Positions 17,988 through 26,281 of a stretch of 62,742 nucleotides of DNA are shown here, piece by piece. Numbering within the stretch: the stretch's first letter is position 1; every line of letters starts with the position of its first letter. Under the pieces are notes generated by a model. The model was not told where the DNA came from and did no database searches. It saw only the letters and a list, made by a program, of their open reading frames with translations. The DNA lies in NCBI GenBank assembly GCA_945883495.1, contig CAMCXS010000029.1, positions 1 to 62,742 of the forward strand. The letters run 5' to 3'. Position numbers and translations under genes: made by a program. The stretch comes from Akkermansia muciniphila. GTDB taxonomy: Bacteria > Verrucomicrobiota > Verrucomicrobiia > Verrucomicrobiales > DEV007.

Positions 17988-18751
17988 CGGCCACCTTGGG
18001 TGGGGTTGGGCCGGGGCGCCGCTCCCGGGTTATTCGGGTTTCGGCCGCCCTGAGGAGGACGAGGCGGAGCGTCCGGATTTCCATCTCCGTCCTGATCTGG
18101 AGGCGGGTTTGGATTCTGCGGATTTCCGCCCCCTGGCGGTGGTGGCGGAGCAAATACGGGCACCGGAAAGACCCAGCGTTCCGGCACAGCGGTCGTTTGG
18201 GCAAAGGTCAGCTCCACGAACCGGGGTCGTCCCATGTTCGGCTCCCACTTCTCTTGCCATAGGTTGCGATCCGCTTGGAAAAAACGCCAGCGGCATGCGG
18301 AGATTTGGCCAGCAATGGCAAAACCGAGCGTCGGACCCGGGCGAGCGCTGCCGATGCGGCCTTCCGAAACGCCCACGCCGAGGCGGAGGTAGCCTCCCGG
18401 TTCTTCCGTGGTGTGAATCACCATGACTTCGTTGGGCCCAGGATTAAGCACGGCGCCCGCCAAGGCAGGGGCATTTTGCACACGAATCTCGCTCAAAGGA
18501 GCGCGGGATGAGCCTGAGAGCTTGCACTGCAACACGGAATCCTGAGGCAGCGCGCTGAAGAAGTTCCGGAAGAGATCCTCGACGGCGGCGGCTTCTTCCC
18601 TCCCTGTTCTGCTGGTTCGCACGGCATCGCCGAGTTCCATGCAAGATGTCACCACTCCAAACGCGGTGGTGACAATCAGGAAGGTCACGCCCAGCGCCAA
18701 GATCGTCTCGAGCAGCGTGAAGGCGCTGTCAGTATTGCGGAACTTCTTCAT
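17984..18751 (-). CDS. gspJ: T2SS minor pseudopilin GspJ
   Basis: I placed the start at the ATG at 18751, giving a short prepilin leader (MKKFRNTDSA) before FTLLETILALGVTFLIVTTAF. Longer frames to 18871 would add an unlikely leader. The -1 residue at the cleavage site is Ala instead of Gly, with Glu at +5 kept. The 255-residue protein has the GspJ-like beta-rich body (VMVIHTTEEPGGYLRLGVG; ACRWRFFQADRN; PRFVELTFAQT). The last 60 residues are a Pro/Gly/Asp/Asn-rich tail. It overlaps gspI by 23 bp and gspK by 4 bp. Confidence 0.82.
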   Translation of the reverse strand: MKKFRNTDSAFTLLETILALGVTFLIVTTAFGVVTSCMELGDAVRTSRTGREEAAAVEDLFRNFFSALPQDSVLQCKLSGSSRAPLSEIRVQNAPALAGAVLNPGPNEVMVIHTTEEPGGYLRLGVGVSEGRIGSARPGPTLGFAIAGQISACRWRFFQADRNLWQEKWEPNMGRPRFVELTFAQTTAVPERWVFPVPVFAPPPPPGGGNPQNPNPPPDQDGDGNPDAPPRPPQGGRNPNNPGAAPRPNPTQGGR

Positions 18752-19157
18752 TGCACAACGACTCGGCGATCCGTTCCCGGGTTTGGCTGCCCTCTCTCCA
18801 GCGCGCCACCACGGCCACCCGGTAAAGCCCCGTGATCGGTTGACCGTCCCGGTTTTGCGCCTCGAACTCACTGACTACAGTCCGGAAACTGACATCAGGG
18901 AGCGGGGATTCCAGTTCCTCCTCCCCAGGACGCAGAGGGCGCAGAAATCGTTGCTCCTCCAGCATGGTGCGCAAAGTCCTCACGATCTCCTCTTCCCGGC
19001 GCACGTTGGTGACGATATCCCCCAGCAGTTGCAAGCTGTGGGCCAGGGAAATCGCGGCCACCGAGAACACCGCACAAGCCAAGATGGCCTCCAGGAGGGT
19101 AAAGCCGCCTTCACGGCAGTTCGCACGAGAACGGGGGCGCAGCGGGAACACGTTCAT
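18729..19157 (-). CDS. gspI: T2SS minor pseudopilin GspI
   Basis: A 142-residue prepilin with the leader ending REGG and the canonical helix start FTLLEAILACAVFSVAAISLA (Gly at -1, Glu at +5). The body (REEEIVRTLRTMLEEQRFL ... FRTVVSEFEAQNRDGQPITGLYRVAVVARW) matches GspI in length and in the closing beta strands. It initiates inside the end of gspH (ATGA overlap at 19154-19157). It forms the tip complex with GspJ and GspK. Confidence 0.85.
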   Translation of the reverse strand: MNVFPLRPRSRANCREGGFTLLEAILACAVFSVAAISLAHSLQLLGDIVTNVRREEEIVRTLRTMLEEQRFLRPLRPGEEELESPLPDVSFRTVVSEFEAQNRDGQPITGLYRVAVVARWREGSQTRERIAESLCNEEVPQY

Positions 19158-19657
19158 CGCAGCTTGGTGATATCGAGCAACCGAGACTCGCCACTCAACG
19201 GGCTAAATTCTAGAGCCAGGTCCGCTCCTTGCCCCCCAGTCAACCGTACGGTCAAGGGCTCGCCCAACTGGCGGGGGGTGAACTCCCAAAAGAAGAGTTC
19301 GGGTTGTTGCCATTCTCGTTCCCCCGCGCGGCGCAAGCGAATGCCAATGTCCGGCAACTCCGACCACGCGATGGCATCAGGGCCTTTGGAATCCAGCAGC
19401 CCAAAACGGTTCTTCTGAAACACCACCCACACCGTTTCTCCGGTATCGAAAGCCACCTGCCGCGCCTGACGCACCTGGAATGTCAATTCGGTGCGAGCCA
19501 CGTCGATGGACCGGTTCTGCTCGAACTCCGCCAGCGAGAACGCCCCCATTCCCATGACCAACGCGATGATGGCCATGACGAAGACCAGCTCGAGCAGGGT
19601 GAATCCTGCCGCGCCGCTCCTGGCAGCTCCGCGCTGGCTGAGTGAGGGCGTCTTCAT
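19154..19657 (-). CDS. gspH: T2SS minor pseudopilin GspH
   Basis: The ATG at 19657 gives a leader of 18 residues ending GAAG before FTLLELVFVMAIIALVMGMGA, a canonical prepilin-peptidase site. The alternative TTG at 19717 was not preferred. The 167-residue body contains EQNRSIDVARTELTFQVRQARQVAFDTGETV, like the GspH/FimT pattern in which a helix packs on a beta sandwich. It lies 60 bp after gspG, the only sizeable gap in the pseudopilin block, and overlaps gspI by 4 bp. Confidence 0.85.
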   Translation of the reverse strand: MKTPSLSQRGAARSGAAGFTLLELVFVMAIIALVMGMGAFSLAEFEQNRSIDVARTELTFQVRQARQVAFDTGETVWVVFQKNRFGLLDSKGPDAIAWSELPDIGIRLRRAGEREWQQPELFFWEFTPRQLGEPLTVRLTGGQGADLALEFSPLSGESRLLDITKLR

Positions 19658-19717
19658 GGCGGAACGGAGGCACCGGCGGCGGAACTCAACCGGGGCAGCG
19701 TCGCAAGCTCGCTTCAA

Positions 19718-20125
19718 TCAATACACGTCGTCGGCGCTCTCCGGCTGACCGTCTGGACCGGCGGAGAAGACATCGAAGCTACCGTTCCCCTTGCGGGACG
19801 GATTGCGGTATTGATACGGCTGGCCCCACGGATCCGTGAGCGCTTCCTGCTTGATCAGGCTGGAGCCATCCGGGCCTTTGGTCAGCGGCGCCAAGCCTTC
19901 CCCTTGGTTCGGGAGGCGCGAGTGACGCACTTTGTATTGCGTAAGCGTCATCGCGATGGTTTTGCAATCGGCTCGGGCTCTGACGATGTTCGCGGTGTCC
20001 TCCGTGCCGGAGAGGTGATAAATGCCGAGTCCGATGAGGATGGCGATGATGGCCAGCACCAAGATCATTTCGAACAAGGTGAAGGCGCCGATGCGGCGGA
20101 GAGAGCGGGGATGAAGTGCTTTCAT
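19718..20125 (-). CDS. gspG: T2SS major pseudopilin GspG
   Basis: The 135-residue protein is the major subunit of the pseudopilus. It begins with a 15-residue leader and the helix FTLFEMILVLAIIAILIGLGIY; the -1 residue is Ala (RRIGA/FTLFE) and Glu is kept at +5. The body is typical: NIVRARADCKTIAMTLTQYKVRHSRLPNQGEGLAPL, then DPWGQPYQYRNP and the calcium-site loop FDVFSAGPDGQPESADDVY at the C-terminus. It lies 39 bp after gspF in the minus-strand operon. Confidence 0.93.
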   Translation of the reverse strand: MKALHPRSLRRIGAFTLFEMILVLAIIAILIGLGIYHLSGTEDTANIVRARADCKTIAMTLTQYKVRHSRLPNQGEGLAPLTKGPDGSSLIKQEALTDPWGQPYQYRNPSRKGNGSFDVFSAGPDGQPESADDVY

Positions 20126-20164
20126 GGCAAATCTGGGGATGTTTGACGGGAAAAGAAGGGGAAA

Positions 20165-21484
20165 TTAACCGCGGTTTTGCAGGCGGGAGATGGTTTCGAA
20201 AACGGAGCCCATCATAATCCAAGCCATGCCGCCCACAACTAGGGCGAGCACCAAGATGATAACGGGTTGGAAAAGTTCACCGATCGTCTCCATCCGGCGA
20301 GTCAGATCGCGGTCGAGCCGTTCCGCGGCTTTGCCTAGGGATTCCGGGAGCTGGCCAGTATGTTCCCCGATGCGGACCATATCGCAAATGGAGGGCGGGA
20401 AGGCCTCGGATTTCTCAAAGGCATTGGCCAGCGTGCTTCCGTTGCTCACTAAATCGCTAATGGTAGCGATTCGTTGGCGCAGGAATTGATTGGAAGTTGT
20501 GTTCTGGCAGAGCGTCATAGCCCGCTGCATGGTTAGGCCATTCTTCAGCAGACCGGAAAAGGTCTCGGTGAACTGGACGTGAAATCGAGCCCACAGAAGC
20601 TCGCCCGTGCCCGGCAGGTTGAGGACGGCCCGATCCCAAGTCTCCCGGAACTTGGGGGATCTCATCGCCAAACGCAGGATTAAAACCACGGCGATCAGTC
20701 CGATGAGCAGGTAAGGCCAAAAATCTTTGAGCACGCCTCCGGCCGCCATGAGAAAGGCCGCGGGCGGCGGGAGCTTGGCTCCTTGCGACTCCAGCATTTT
20801 GGCAAGCCTGGGCAGGAGGTAGCTGACAAAAAGCACCATCACCAGAAGCCCCGAGAAGACCAGGAATGAAGGATAAATCATCGCCCCCTGCACCTTGCCC
20901 TTGAGTTCCCGCATGTTGCGCAGGTAAGCGGCGTGACGGCGCAAAATCTGGCCCAAGGATCCGCTCGCCTCACCGGCGGCCACGAGGGCGCAGTAAAGGT
21001 CTCCGAAGCTCGACGAAGTACGCCGCAGTGCCTCAGCCAGCGATTTGCCCTCGTTCACATGCAGCGCCACCCCAGCGGCGACGTCACGCATCGCGGATTT
21101 TTCCTTGCGGCGCTCGATCAAGACGAGCGCGTCGTCCATTGGAATTCCGGCGGTCAGAAGGTCCGCGAATTCCTCGGTAAAATCGACCACTTGATCCGGT
21201 TTCAGGATCAACTTGCCGGTGGGTCGATCCTTGGAAGAGGCAGCTTCCGGGCGAGCCGCCGCTTTGGGAGTGGCGGCGGCGGGCTTGCCTTTTTCTTTGC
21301 TAGCGGCGGATTCTGAGGGAGTGGCTGCTTTCGCCACTTCCGCGAGTTCCACCGGATGCAGGCCGTCCCGCTTTAACTTCTTAAGCGCTTCACCCCGGTC
21401 GGCGGCCGAGACGGTGCCCGTGCGGCGGCCGCCTCCGGCCTCCAGAGCGGTGTAACGGAACTCGCTGACGGTGAGTTTGCTCAT
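20165..21484 (-). CDS. gspF: T2SS inner-membrane platform protein GspF
   Basis: The 439-residue protein has the two repeated T2SSF domains: one at about residues 105-235 (FTEEFADLLTAGIPMDDALVLIE ... MIYPSFLVFSGLLVMVLFVSYLLP) and one at about 305-430 (FTETFSGLLKNGLTMQRAM ... PVIILVLALVVGGMAWIMMGSVF). A third helix lies near 255-275. The first 55 residues form the small domain FRYTALEAGGGRRTGTVSAADRGEALKKL, and an Ala/Lys-rich linker (about 55-85) separates it from the first repeat. It starts 4 bp inside the gspE stop and would couple the ATPase to pseudopilus assembly. Confidence 0.95.
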   Translation of the reverse strand: MSKLTVSEFRYTALEAGGGRRTGTVSAADRGEALKKLKRDGLHPVELAEVAKAATPSESAASKEKGKPAAATPKAAARPEAASSKDRPTGKLILKPDQVVDFTEEFADLLTAGIPMDDALVLIERRKEKSAMRDVAAGVALHVNEGKSLAEALRRTSSSFGDLYCALVAAGEASGSLGQILRRHAAYLRNMRELKGKVQGAMIYPSFLVFSGLLVMVLFVSYLLPRLAKMLESQGAKLPPPAAFLMAAGGVLKDFWPYLLIGLIAVVLILRLAMRSPKFRETWDRAVLNLPGTGELLWARFHVQFTETFSGLLKNGLTMQRAMTLCQNTTSNQFLRQRIATISDLVSNGSTLANAFEKSEAFPPSICDMVRIGEHTGQLPESLGKAAERLDRDLTRRMETIGELFQPVIILVLALVVGGMAWIMMGSVFETISRLQNRG

Positions 21485-23169
21485 GAACCGGCTGTGGCCC
21501 GAACCACTTCATCCACGCTGGTCTTTCCGGCAATAATCTTCTCCCAGCCGTATTCGCGCATCGTGCGGAAGCCTTCCGACTTTGCCTGCACTTCCAACTC
21601 CGCCAAGGTGGCACGGCGGGTGATTAGGTCTTGGAGCGCGCTGCTGATTTCCGCGATTTCGTAAACCGCCATCCGCCCAAAGTAACCCGTGCCCCGGCAG
21701 CTTTCGCAGCTCGGAACTTCGCCCTTGGCCGCGAGCAGCATGTCCTCCGTTGCCGGGAAACCCATCGATTGCAGATCGATCGCCTCGTAGCGCTTCTTCG
21801 TAGCGCAGGATTGGCACAAGGTCCGCACGAGGCGCTGGGCCAGGAAGGCGCGGACCGAGGAAGCCACGAGGAACGGTTCCAAGCCCATTTCCACGAGACG
21901 GGTGATCCCGGTGAGCGCGTCGTTCGTGTGCAAGGTGGAGAACACCAAGTGACCGGTCAGCGCAGCCCGGATCGCGATCTCCGCCGTTTCCAAGTCCCGG
22001 ATTTCCCCCACCATGATCACGTTCGGATCGCCCCGGAGGATCGAGCGCAAGCCCGCCGCGAACGTCAGCCCGATCGACGCCTTCACCGCGATTTGGGTGA
22101 CTCCGGCCAGTTGGTTTTCCACCGGATCTTCAATCGTCACGATCCTCCGTTCCTCCGTATTCAGCTCGCTGAGGAAGGTGTAAAGCGTCGTCGATTTTCC
22201 GCTCCCCGTCGGCCCGGTGACCAGGACGATCCCGTTGGGCTGCCGCAACGTCCGGCGCACCACCGTGACGATGTCCGGCGCCATCTGCAGCTTGGTGAGA
22301 TCGTATTTCTCAGCCCCGAGAAGACGCAAGCTGATTGCTTCCCCTAAGTTCGTCGGGATGACCGCGACCCGGACATCGATCGGGTTGCGGCCCTTCTGCG
22401 TCAGGGAAATCCGGCCGTCCTGCGGCAGGCGCTTCTCGCCGATGTCCAGCCCCGCCATGATTTTGATCCGGGAAAGGAACATCGATTGGAGCCGCTTGAT
22501 CTGCTCCGGCGTCGGCACTTCCTGGAGGTGTCCGTCAATCCGGTAACGCACCCGCAACCGGTCTTTCATTGGCTCCAAGTGGATGTCCGTGGCCCGGCGT
22601 TTCAGGGCCTCGCGAAGGAAATGGTTCACGAGGCGGCTCATTGAGGCCTCGTCGTCGCCCGGTTCGTCGTCGATGGAATCGCCCTCGTCCTCGTCGTCGC
22701 CACTCAGATCGTCGGCGTGATGTTTGAGGATGTCGTCAAATGTGTCGGCGCCCAAGCCGTAAAAACGCTGAATCCCTTCCACGATGCGGCGGGGCGGGCT
22801 GAGATGCCAAACCAAAGGCCGGCCCGCCGTCCGGACCGCTTCCTGGCGTGCCGCCAAGTCAAACGGGCGATGGCAGGCGACGTGGAGCGGAGTGGAAGCA
22901 TCTTCCGGTTCTCCTTCCGCCGGGGAATCAACCCGCAACGGCAAGACCTGGCGTCGGTTGGCGAGCGAAGAAGGGACCAACTCCTGGAGAATCAGTCGCT
23001 GATTCGCGTCCGGCTCAGGTTGCGGCGTCCAGGCGAGGCGAAGATGCCCAGCCAGACGCTGCCACTCCTCATCGCTCAATCGAGCGAGCTTCTCGTCCAC
23101 GAAGTCAGGGCCGGCTCCGTGAGCTGCATCGAGCCACGAAAACTCTCCTTCGGTTACTGCGTTTTTCAT
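21481..23169 (-). CDS. gspE: T2SS assembly ATPase GspE
   Basis: The 562-residue ATPase powers the pseudopilus. An N-terminal domain of about 150 residues is followed by an acidic linker (GDDEDEGDSIDDEPGDDE, about 160-180). Then come the N2 domain (ATDIHLEPMKDRLRVRYRIDG) and the ATPase core with Walker A GPTGSGKST (about 316), the Asp box, and Walker B LRGDPNVIMVGEIRDLETAE (about 386). The zinc-binding tetracysteine domain reads CQSC near 450 and CESC near 490. The acidic linker is longer than in classical GspE. It is the second gene of the minus operon, 50 bp after a membrane-anchored unknown protein. Confidence 0.96.
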   Translation of the reverse strand: MKNAVTEGEFSWLDAAHGAGPDFVDEKLARLSDEEWQRLAGHLRLAWTPQPEPDANQRLILQELVPSSLANRRQVLPLRVDSPAEGEPEDASTPLHVACHRPFDLAARQEAVRTAGRPLVWHLSPPRRIVEGIQRFYGLGADTFDDILKHHADDLSGDDEDEGDSIDDEPGDDEASMSRLVNHFLREALKRRATDIHLEPMKDRLRVRYRIDGHLQEVPTPEQIKRLQSMFLSRIKIMAGLDIGEKRLPQDGRISLTQKGRNPIDVRVAVIPTNLGEAISLRLLGAEKYDLTKLQMAPDIVTVVRRTLRQPNGIVLVTGPTGSGKSTTLYTFLSELNTEERRIVTIEDPVENQLAGVTQIAVKASIGLTFAAGLRSILRGDPNVIMVGEIRDLETAEIAIRAALTGHLVFSTLHTNDALTGITRLVEMGLEPFLVASSVRAFLAQRLVRTLCQSCATKKRYEAIDLQSMGFPATEDMLLAAKGEVPSCESCRGTGYFGRMAVYEIAEISSALQDLITRRATLAELEVQAKSEGFRTMREYGWEKIIAGKTSVDEVVRATAGS

Positions 23170-23219
23170 TCCAGCCGATTGACGTCAGCTCACTCCGACG
23201 CCTGACCTCGCAAAAACGT

Positions 23220-23912
23220 TCATTTGGAATCCGCGATCGCCTTGTTGGTGGCCTCTTGCACCGCGGCAGTCCATGCGGCGGGGTCATCCCCAAGATCGCG
23301 CTCCAGGTGAAAGGAGAGCAGATCGCGGGCCTGCTGGCTGATCTCTTCCCCAGCCCGCTCTTTCATCAGCAACAAAGCGGTAGGAAGCTGCACCTGGACG
23401 GGGCGGTTGTGAATCTCATGAAAGACGAGGTCCAACAAATCGGCCGGGGTCGCCTTGGTCTTGATCATCTGCTCCAGGGAGTGAAAGGATTCATCCGGAA
23501 GCAAATTCATCGCGTGCTGAAGAGCGTCGTTGCGAATCGGCTCGGGGACACTTCCATCACCCGCCAACGCCACGAGCCGGAGGGCGGCGGCGTCTTGGGG
23601 AATGGACTGGTCCCGCAATACGGTATCGATCTCTTCTAAGGCTGCGGCGGCGCGTGGGCTGTCCTCAGGCGTTGGACTCGGGGCGGGATCTGGAGTGGGG
23701 GCAGGCGGCGCGGGCCGGTTCTCCAAGCTGCTTGCGGGCAACGTGCGGGGGGTGGGGGCGCTGGCGGTCGCGGAACTTTCAGAACTGGCCGCATCCTTGG
23801 CCGGGCTGGCGGGCGGTTGCTGCTGGCTGAACCAAACGGCGGCTCCGGCGCCTCCGAGCAAGACGATTGCCGCGATCACCCATCCAAATCCTTTGGAAGT
23901 GCTCTTTTCCAT
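23220..23912 (-). CDS. Membrane-anchored protein of unknown function upstream of gspE
   Basis: The start is uncertain: ATG at 23912 or at 23921 (adding MPR). The 230-residue product has one N-terminal transmembrane helix (GWVIAAIVLLGGAGAAVWF), a Ser/Pro/Ala-rich linker (about 30-90) and a helical C-terminal domain (EALEEIDTVLRDQSIPQ, DALQHAMNLLPDESFHSLEQMI, ALLLMKERAGEEISQQARDLLSFHL). The helix pattern could be HEAT- or TPR-like. No family is recognised. Being first in the gspE-K transcription unit, it may be a T2SS accessory of the periplasm. Confidence 0.65.
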   Translation of the reverse strand: MEKSTSKGFGWVIAAIVLLGGAGAAVWFSQQQPPASPAKDAASSESSATASAPTPRTLPASSLENRPAPPAPTPDPAPSPTPEDSPRAAAALEEIDTVLRDQSIPQDAAALRLVALAGDGSVPEPIRNDALQHAMNLLPDESFHSLEQMIKTKATPADLLDLVFHEIHNRPVQVQLPTALLLMKERAGEEISQQARDLLSFHLERDLGDDPAAWTAAVQEATNKAIADSK

Positions 23913-24002
23913 GCGCGGCATTGTGGAGCAAAGAGGAAAAAGCGCCAACGATAGAATCGGGGAAAATGCACCCTTTGGCTAGGAAGGAGGCAGGCGGAAA
24001 AT

Positions 24003-24767
24003 GTGACGGAATGTGACTTGACCCACCTGACGCCTCGTCTTTTGAGTGCTAGTTTTGTGTCTGTGCCCAGCGTTCCATCCTTGGTCTTCGATGCCCTGCT
24101 CCGGGCCGCCCGCTGCGACGGGCCGGCTCGCTTGACCGAGTCCGCGACCCGCCCGACAGGAAAGGCCCTCTTTCCCGTGACGGGCGCCGCGCCCGCGATC
24201 GCGGAGGCAGTGCCACGCTGGTTGCAAGACGAGCCGCGCGCCGCCAACCAGCCCCGCCACGTGCGTTTGACGGCTGCCGGAGCCGAAGAACTTCTGGCAC
24301 GCACTCCGCCCATGGAGCGTTGCGCCCTCGTTTTGTCCGCTTCTCCCTTGTACCAGCGTTTGTTGCTCCACCGGTGGCTCTCGCTCCTGCAAACCCACGG
24401 CTGGACCGGCGACCGGCCGGAATGGGAGCGGTGCGCCGAACGATTGGCCGCGGATTTCATTTCTCCAGAACCCAAAACGGACGCCGCGGACGCGGATTTC
24501 TGGCGCTGCTTGGCCCACGAACTCGCCATCAGTTGGAAACACGCTCAGAGTCCCGAGGCTCGGGACGGAATCGCCAGAGCCATGCTCGGGGCCGGGTTGC
24601 GCCCGATCGGCAGCGCCGGAGAACAAGTCGCTTTCGCCGGCCGGCTCCACGTCGCCACGGAGCCAATGTTTCCCGGGGATCCCGCCTTCATCGTCGAGCC
24701 TGGATGGATGATTCACGACGGAAGTGGCGAGTACTTGTTGGAAAAAGCGCTGGTTGCGCCAGTTTAG
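24003..24767 (+). CDS. Unknown protein with a GrpE-beta-domain-like C-terminus
   Basis: The GTG at 24003 has a strong upstream GGAGG (23986-23990), but later GTG codons at 24057 and 24063 are possible. The product of up to 254 residues has an N-terminal part that looks like a winged helix (VFDALLRAARC ... PRHVRLTAAGAEELLA). A helical middle follows (SPLYQRLLLHRWLSLLQTHG; ELAISWKHAQSPEARDGIARAM). The C-terminal segment GLRPIGSAGEQVAFAG, then EPMFPGDPAFIVEPGW and LLEKALV resembles the beta domain of the nucleotide-exchange factor GrpE (pattern GVxPIGxxGExFDP...G). The Hsp70-like ATPase gene starts 19 bp downstream. A role as its exchange factor or partner is inference. Confidence 0.6.
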   Translation: MTECDLTHLTPRLLSASFVSVPSVPSLVFDALLRAARCDGPARLTESATRPTGKALFPVTGAAPAIAEAVPRWLQDEPRAANQPRHVRLTAAGAEELLARTPPMERCALVLSASPLYQRLLLHRWLSLLQTHGWTGDRPEWERCAERLAADFISPEPKTDAADADFWRCLAHELAISWKHAQSPEARDGIARAMLGAGLRPIGSAGEQVAFAGRLHVATEPMFPGDPAFIVEPGWMIHDGSGEYLLEKALVAPV

Positions 24768-24786
24768 GGGCCGACTGCCTCGCCTC

Positions 24787-26076
24787 ATGCTGCCTCCTTC
24801 CTTGTGTATCGACCTCGGCTCCGCCTACACCAAAATTGGGTTCCGGGAGACGCCGTTTTCCCAAGCCCGGCTCCTCCAGCTGGAAGAACTGAACCTCGAC
24901 GACCAGCACGTCTGCGTCCCTTCCGTGGCCGCTTGGCGCGAGCGCGACGACCGTTGGGTCTTCGGGATTGACGCCGCGGATTTGGTCGAGGGCAACGGCA
25001 TCCGAGTTTACCGCAACTGGAAAGCGGACCTGTTTCCCGATGGCGAACGCTCCGTCAATCCGTGGGACCTCCTCGGCGAGGATCCGCATGAAGGCTTGCG
25101 GGACGGACCCGGTTCCTACGCGCGGGCGCGCAACGTCGCCTGCCGTTACCTCGCTTGGCTGCGGCAAGATTTGGTGCCGCGCATGATCCCCGGCGTGGAC
25201 CTCAGCAAAGCCGTCCTCCGGCTCTGCATCCCCGAGTTCGCCATGTTCTCCCCCCATGCCGCGGAGATGGACCGGATGCTCGAAGCGGCCGGGTGGCACA
25301 ATCCCGCCTCGTTTTGCAGCTCGGAGCCGATGTCGAATCTCACCGGTGCCCTGACCCAGGGGCACAACGCGATTCTGGAGCCGAAGCCCGGCAAATTCTT
25401 CGCGGACATCCCCAAGATGTTTGCGCGCAGTCACCTCCTGGAGATGGTGGCCGCCTGCCAGGAAGGCGATGAGGGGGATGTCTCGGAATACGCCACCCTG
25501 ATCATCGACGTCGGCGCCTACACCACGGACTTTGGGTTGATTTCGATCGATTTGACGGGCCATGGCTTTTTCCCGATTTCGGAAAACCATTCCGTCCCGC
25601 TTGGCGTGCATGAGCTGGACCGGCGCGTCGTGGAAGTGCTCCCGGAACCGCTCGGCGCGGCGGTCAGCCGTTTTTCCGGACGGGAATGGGAACGGTTTCA
25701 CCGGGTCGTTTATACTGACGACCGCGAATGGGGCCTGCCGGGCGGAGGCGTGGTCAATGGGAGCCAAGAGGAACGCGCCCGGATCGCCAACGTGATCGCC
25801 CAATTCGCCGCCCAAATCGCCACTGGCCTCAACGATTTTTTGGAGCAATACCGTCCTCCCGCGATCCAGGAAGTGATTCTGACAGGCGGTGGGAACAACA
25901 TTCCCGAGCTCGCCCAACGGCTGCGCAAAGCTCTGGCTTCGTGGGGCGTGGCCACGTTCTACCTGCCCAAGGCCGGTCTCCCGCTCAACGGCTCCCGCCA
26001 AGTGGAAATCGTGCCCAGCGTCGTCCGCGGCGCCAGCGCGGTGGGCGGAGCTTCCGTGCTTTTTGATCTGGCCTGA
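24787..26076 (+). CDS. Hsp70/actin-fold (ASKHA) ATPase
   Basis: The ATG at 24787 opens directly onto the phosphate-1 loop SLCIDLGSAYTKIGF. The 429-residue protein contains the phosphate-2 loop ATLIIDVGAYTTDFGLISIDL (about residues 235-255) and the adenosine motif EVILTGGGNNIPELAQRL (about 358-375), which define the actin/Hsp70/hexokinase superfamily. There is no room for a canonical substrate-binding domain, so it is a stand-alone ATPase domain with a family-specific middle (WDLLGEDPHEGLRDGPGSYARARNVACRYLAWL). It follows the GrpE-like gene by 19 bp and probably shares its transcript. FtsA, ParM or MreB relatives were considered; the overall loops look closer to Hsp70-like proteins. Confidence 0.75.
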   Translation: MLPPSLCIDLGSAYTKIGFRETPFSQARLLQLEELNLDDQHVCVPSVAAWRERDDRWVFGIDAADLVEGNGIRVYRNWKADLFPDGERSVNPWDLLGEDPHEGLRDGPGSYARARNVACRYLAWLRQDLVPRMIPGVDLSKAVLRLCIPEFAMFSPHAAEMDRMLEAAGWHNPASFCSSEPMSNLTGALTQGHNAILEPKPGKFFADIPKMFARSHLLEMVAACQEGDEGDVSEYATLIIDVGAYTTDFGLISIDLTGHGFFPISENHSVPLGVHELDRRVVEVLPEPLGAAVSRFSGREWERFHRVVYTDDREWGLPGGGVVNGSQEERARIANVIAQFAAQIATGLNDFLEQYRPPAIQEVILTGGGNNIPELAQRLRKALASWGVATFYLPKAGLPLNGSRQVEIVPSVVRGASAVGGASVLFDLA

Positions 26077-26200
26077 GGCGGTTCTCCCGAATGCCCGGCG
26101 CCGCCAAGGCGTCTTGTCTATGGAGCATTTCGCGAGATCCAGGTTTGGGGCTGGCGGGAGCGTCACCGTTTCCTCCAGCCTCCACCTTGAAGAACCCACC

Positions 26201-26230
26201 GGGGGTCGGCTGTACGCGCAGCCGGCCCCC
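26201..26230. terminator. Strong hairpin between convergent genes
   Basis: A 12-bp GC-rich stem (ggggg-t-cggctg pairing with cagccg-g-ccccc, one wobble) with a 6-nt loop lies in the 205-bp gap between the convergent ATPase and DUF1501 genes. It has no T run, so it may be a bidirectional or Rho-assisted stop, or simply a repeat-type hairpin. Confidence 0.4.
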
Positions 26231-26281
26231 ATCTCTCCCATCTATCCCATCTCTTCTCTGGGGCTGAGCTGGGCAGCCGTG

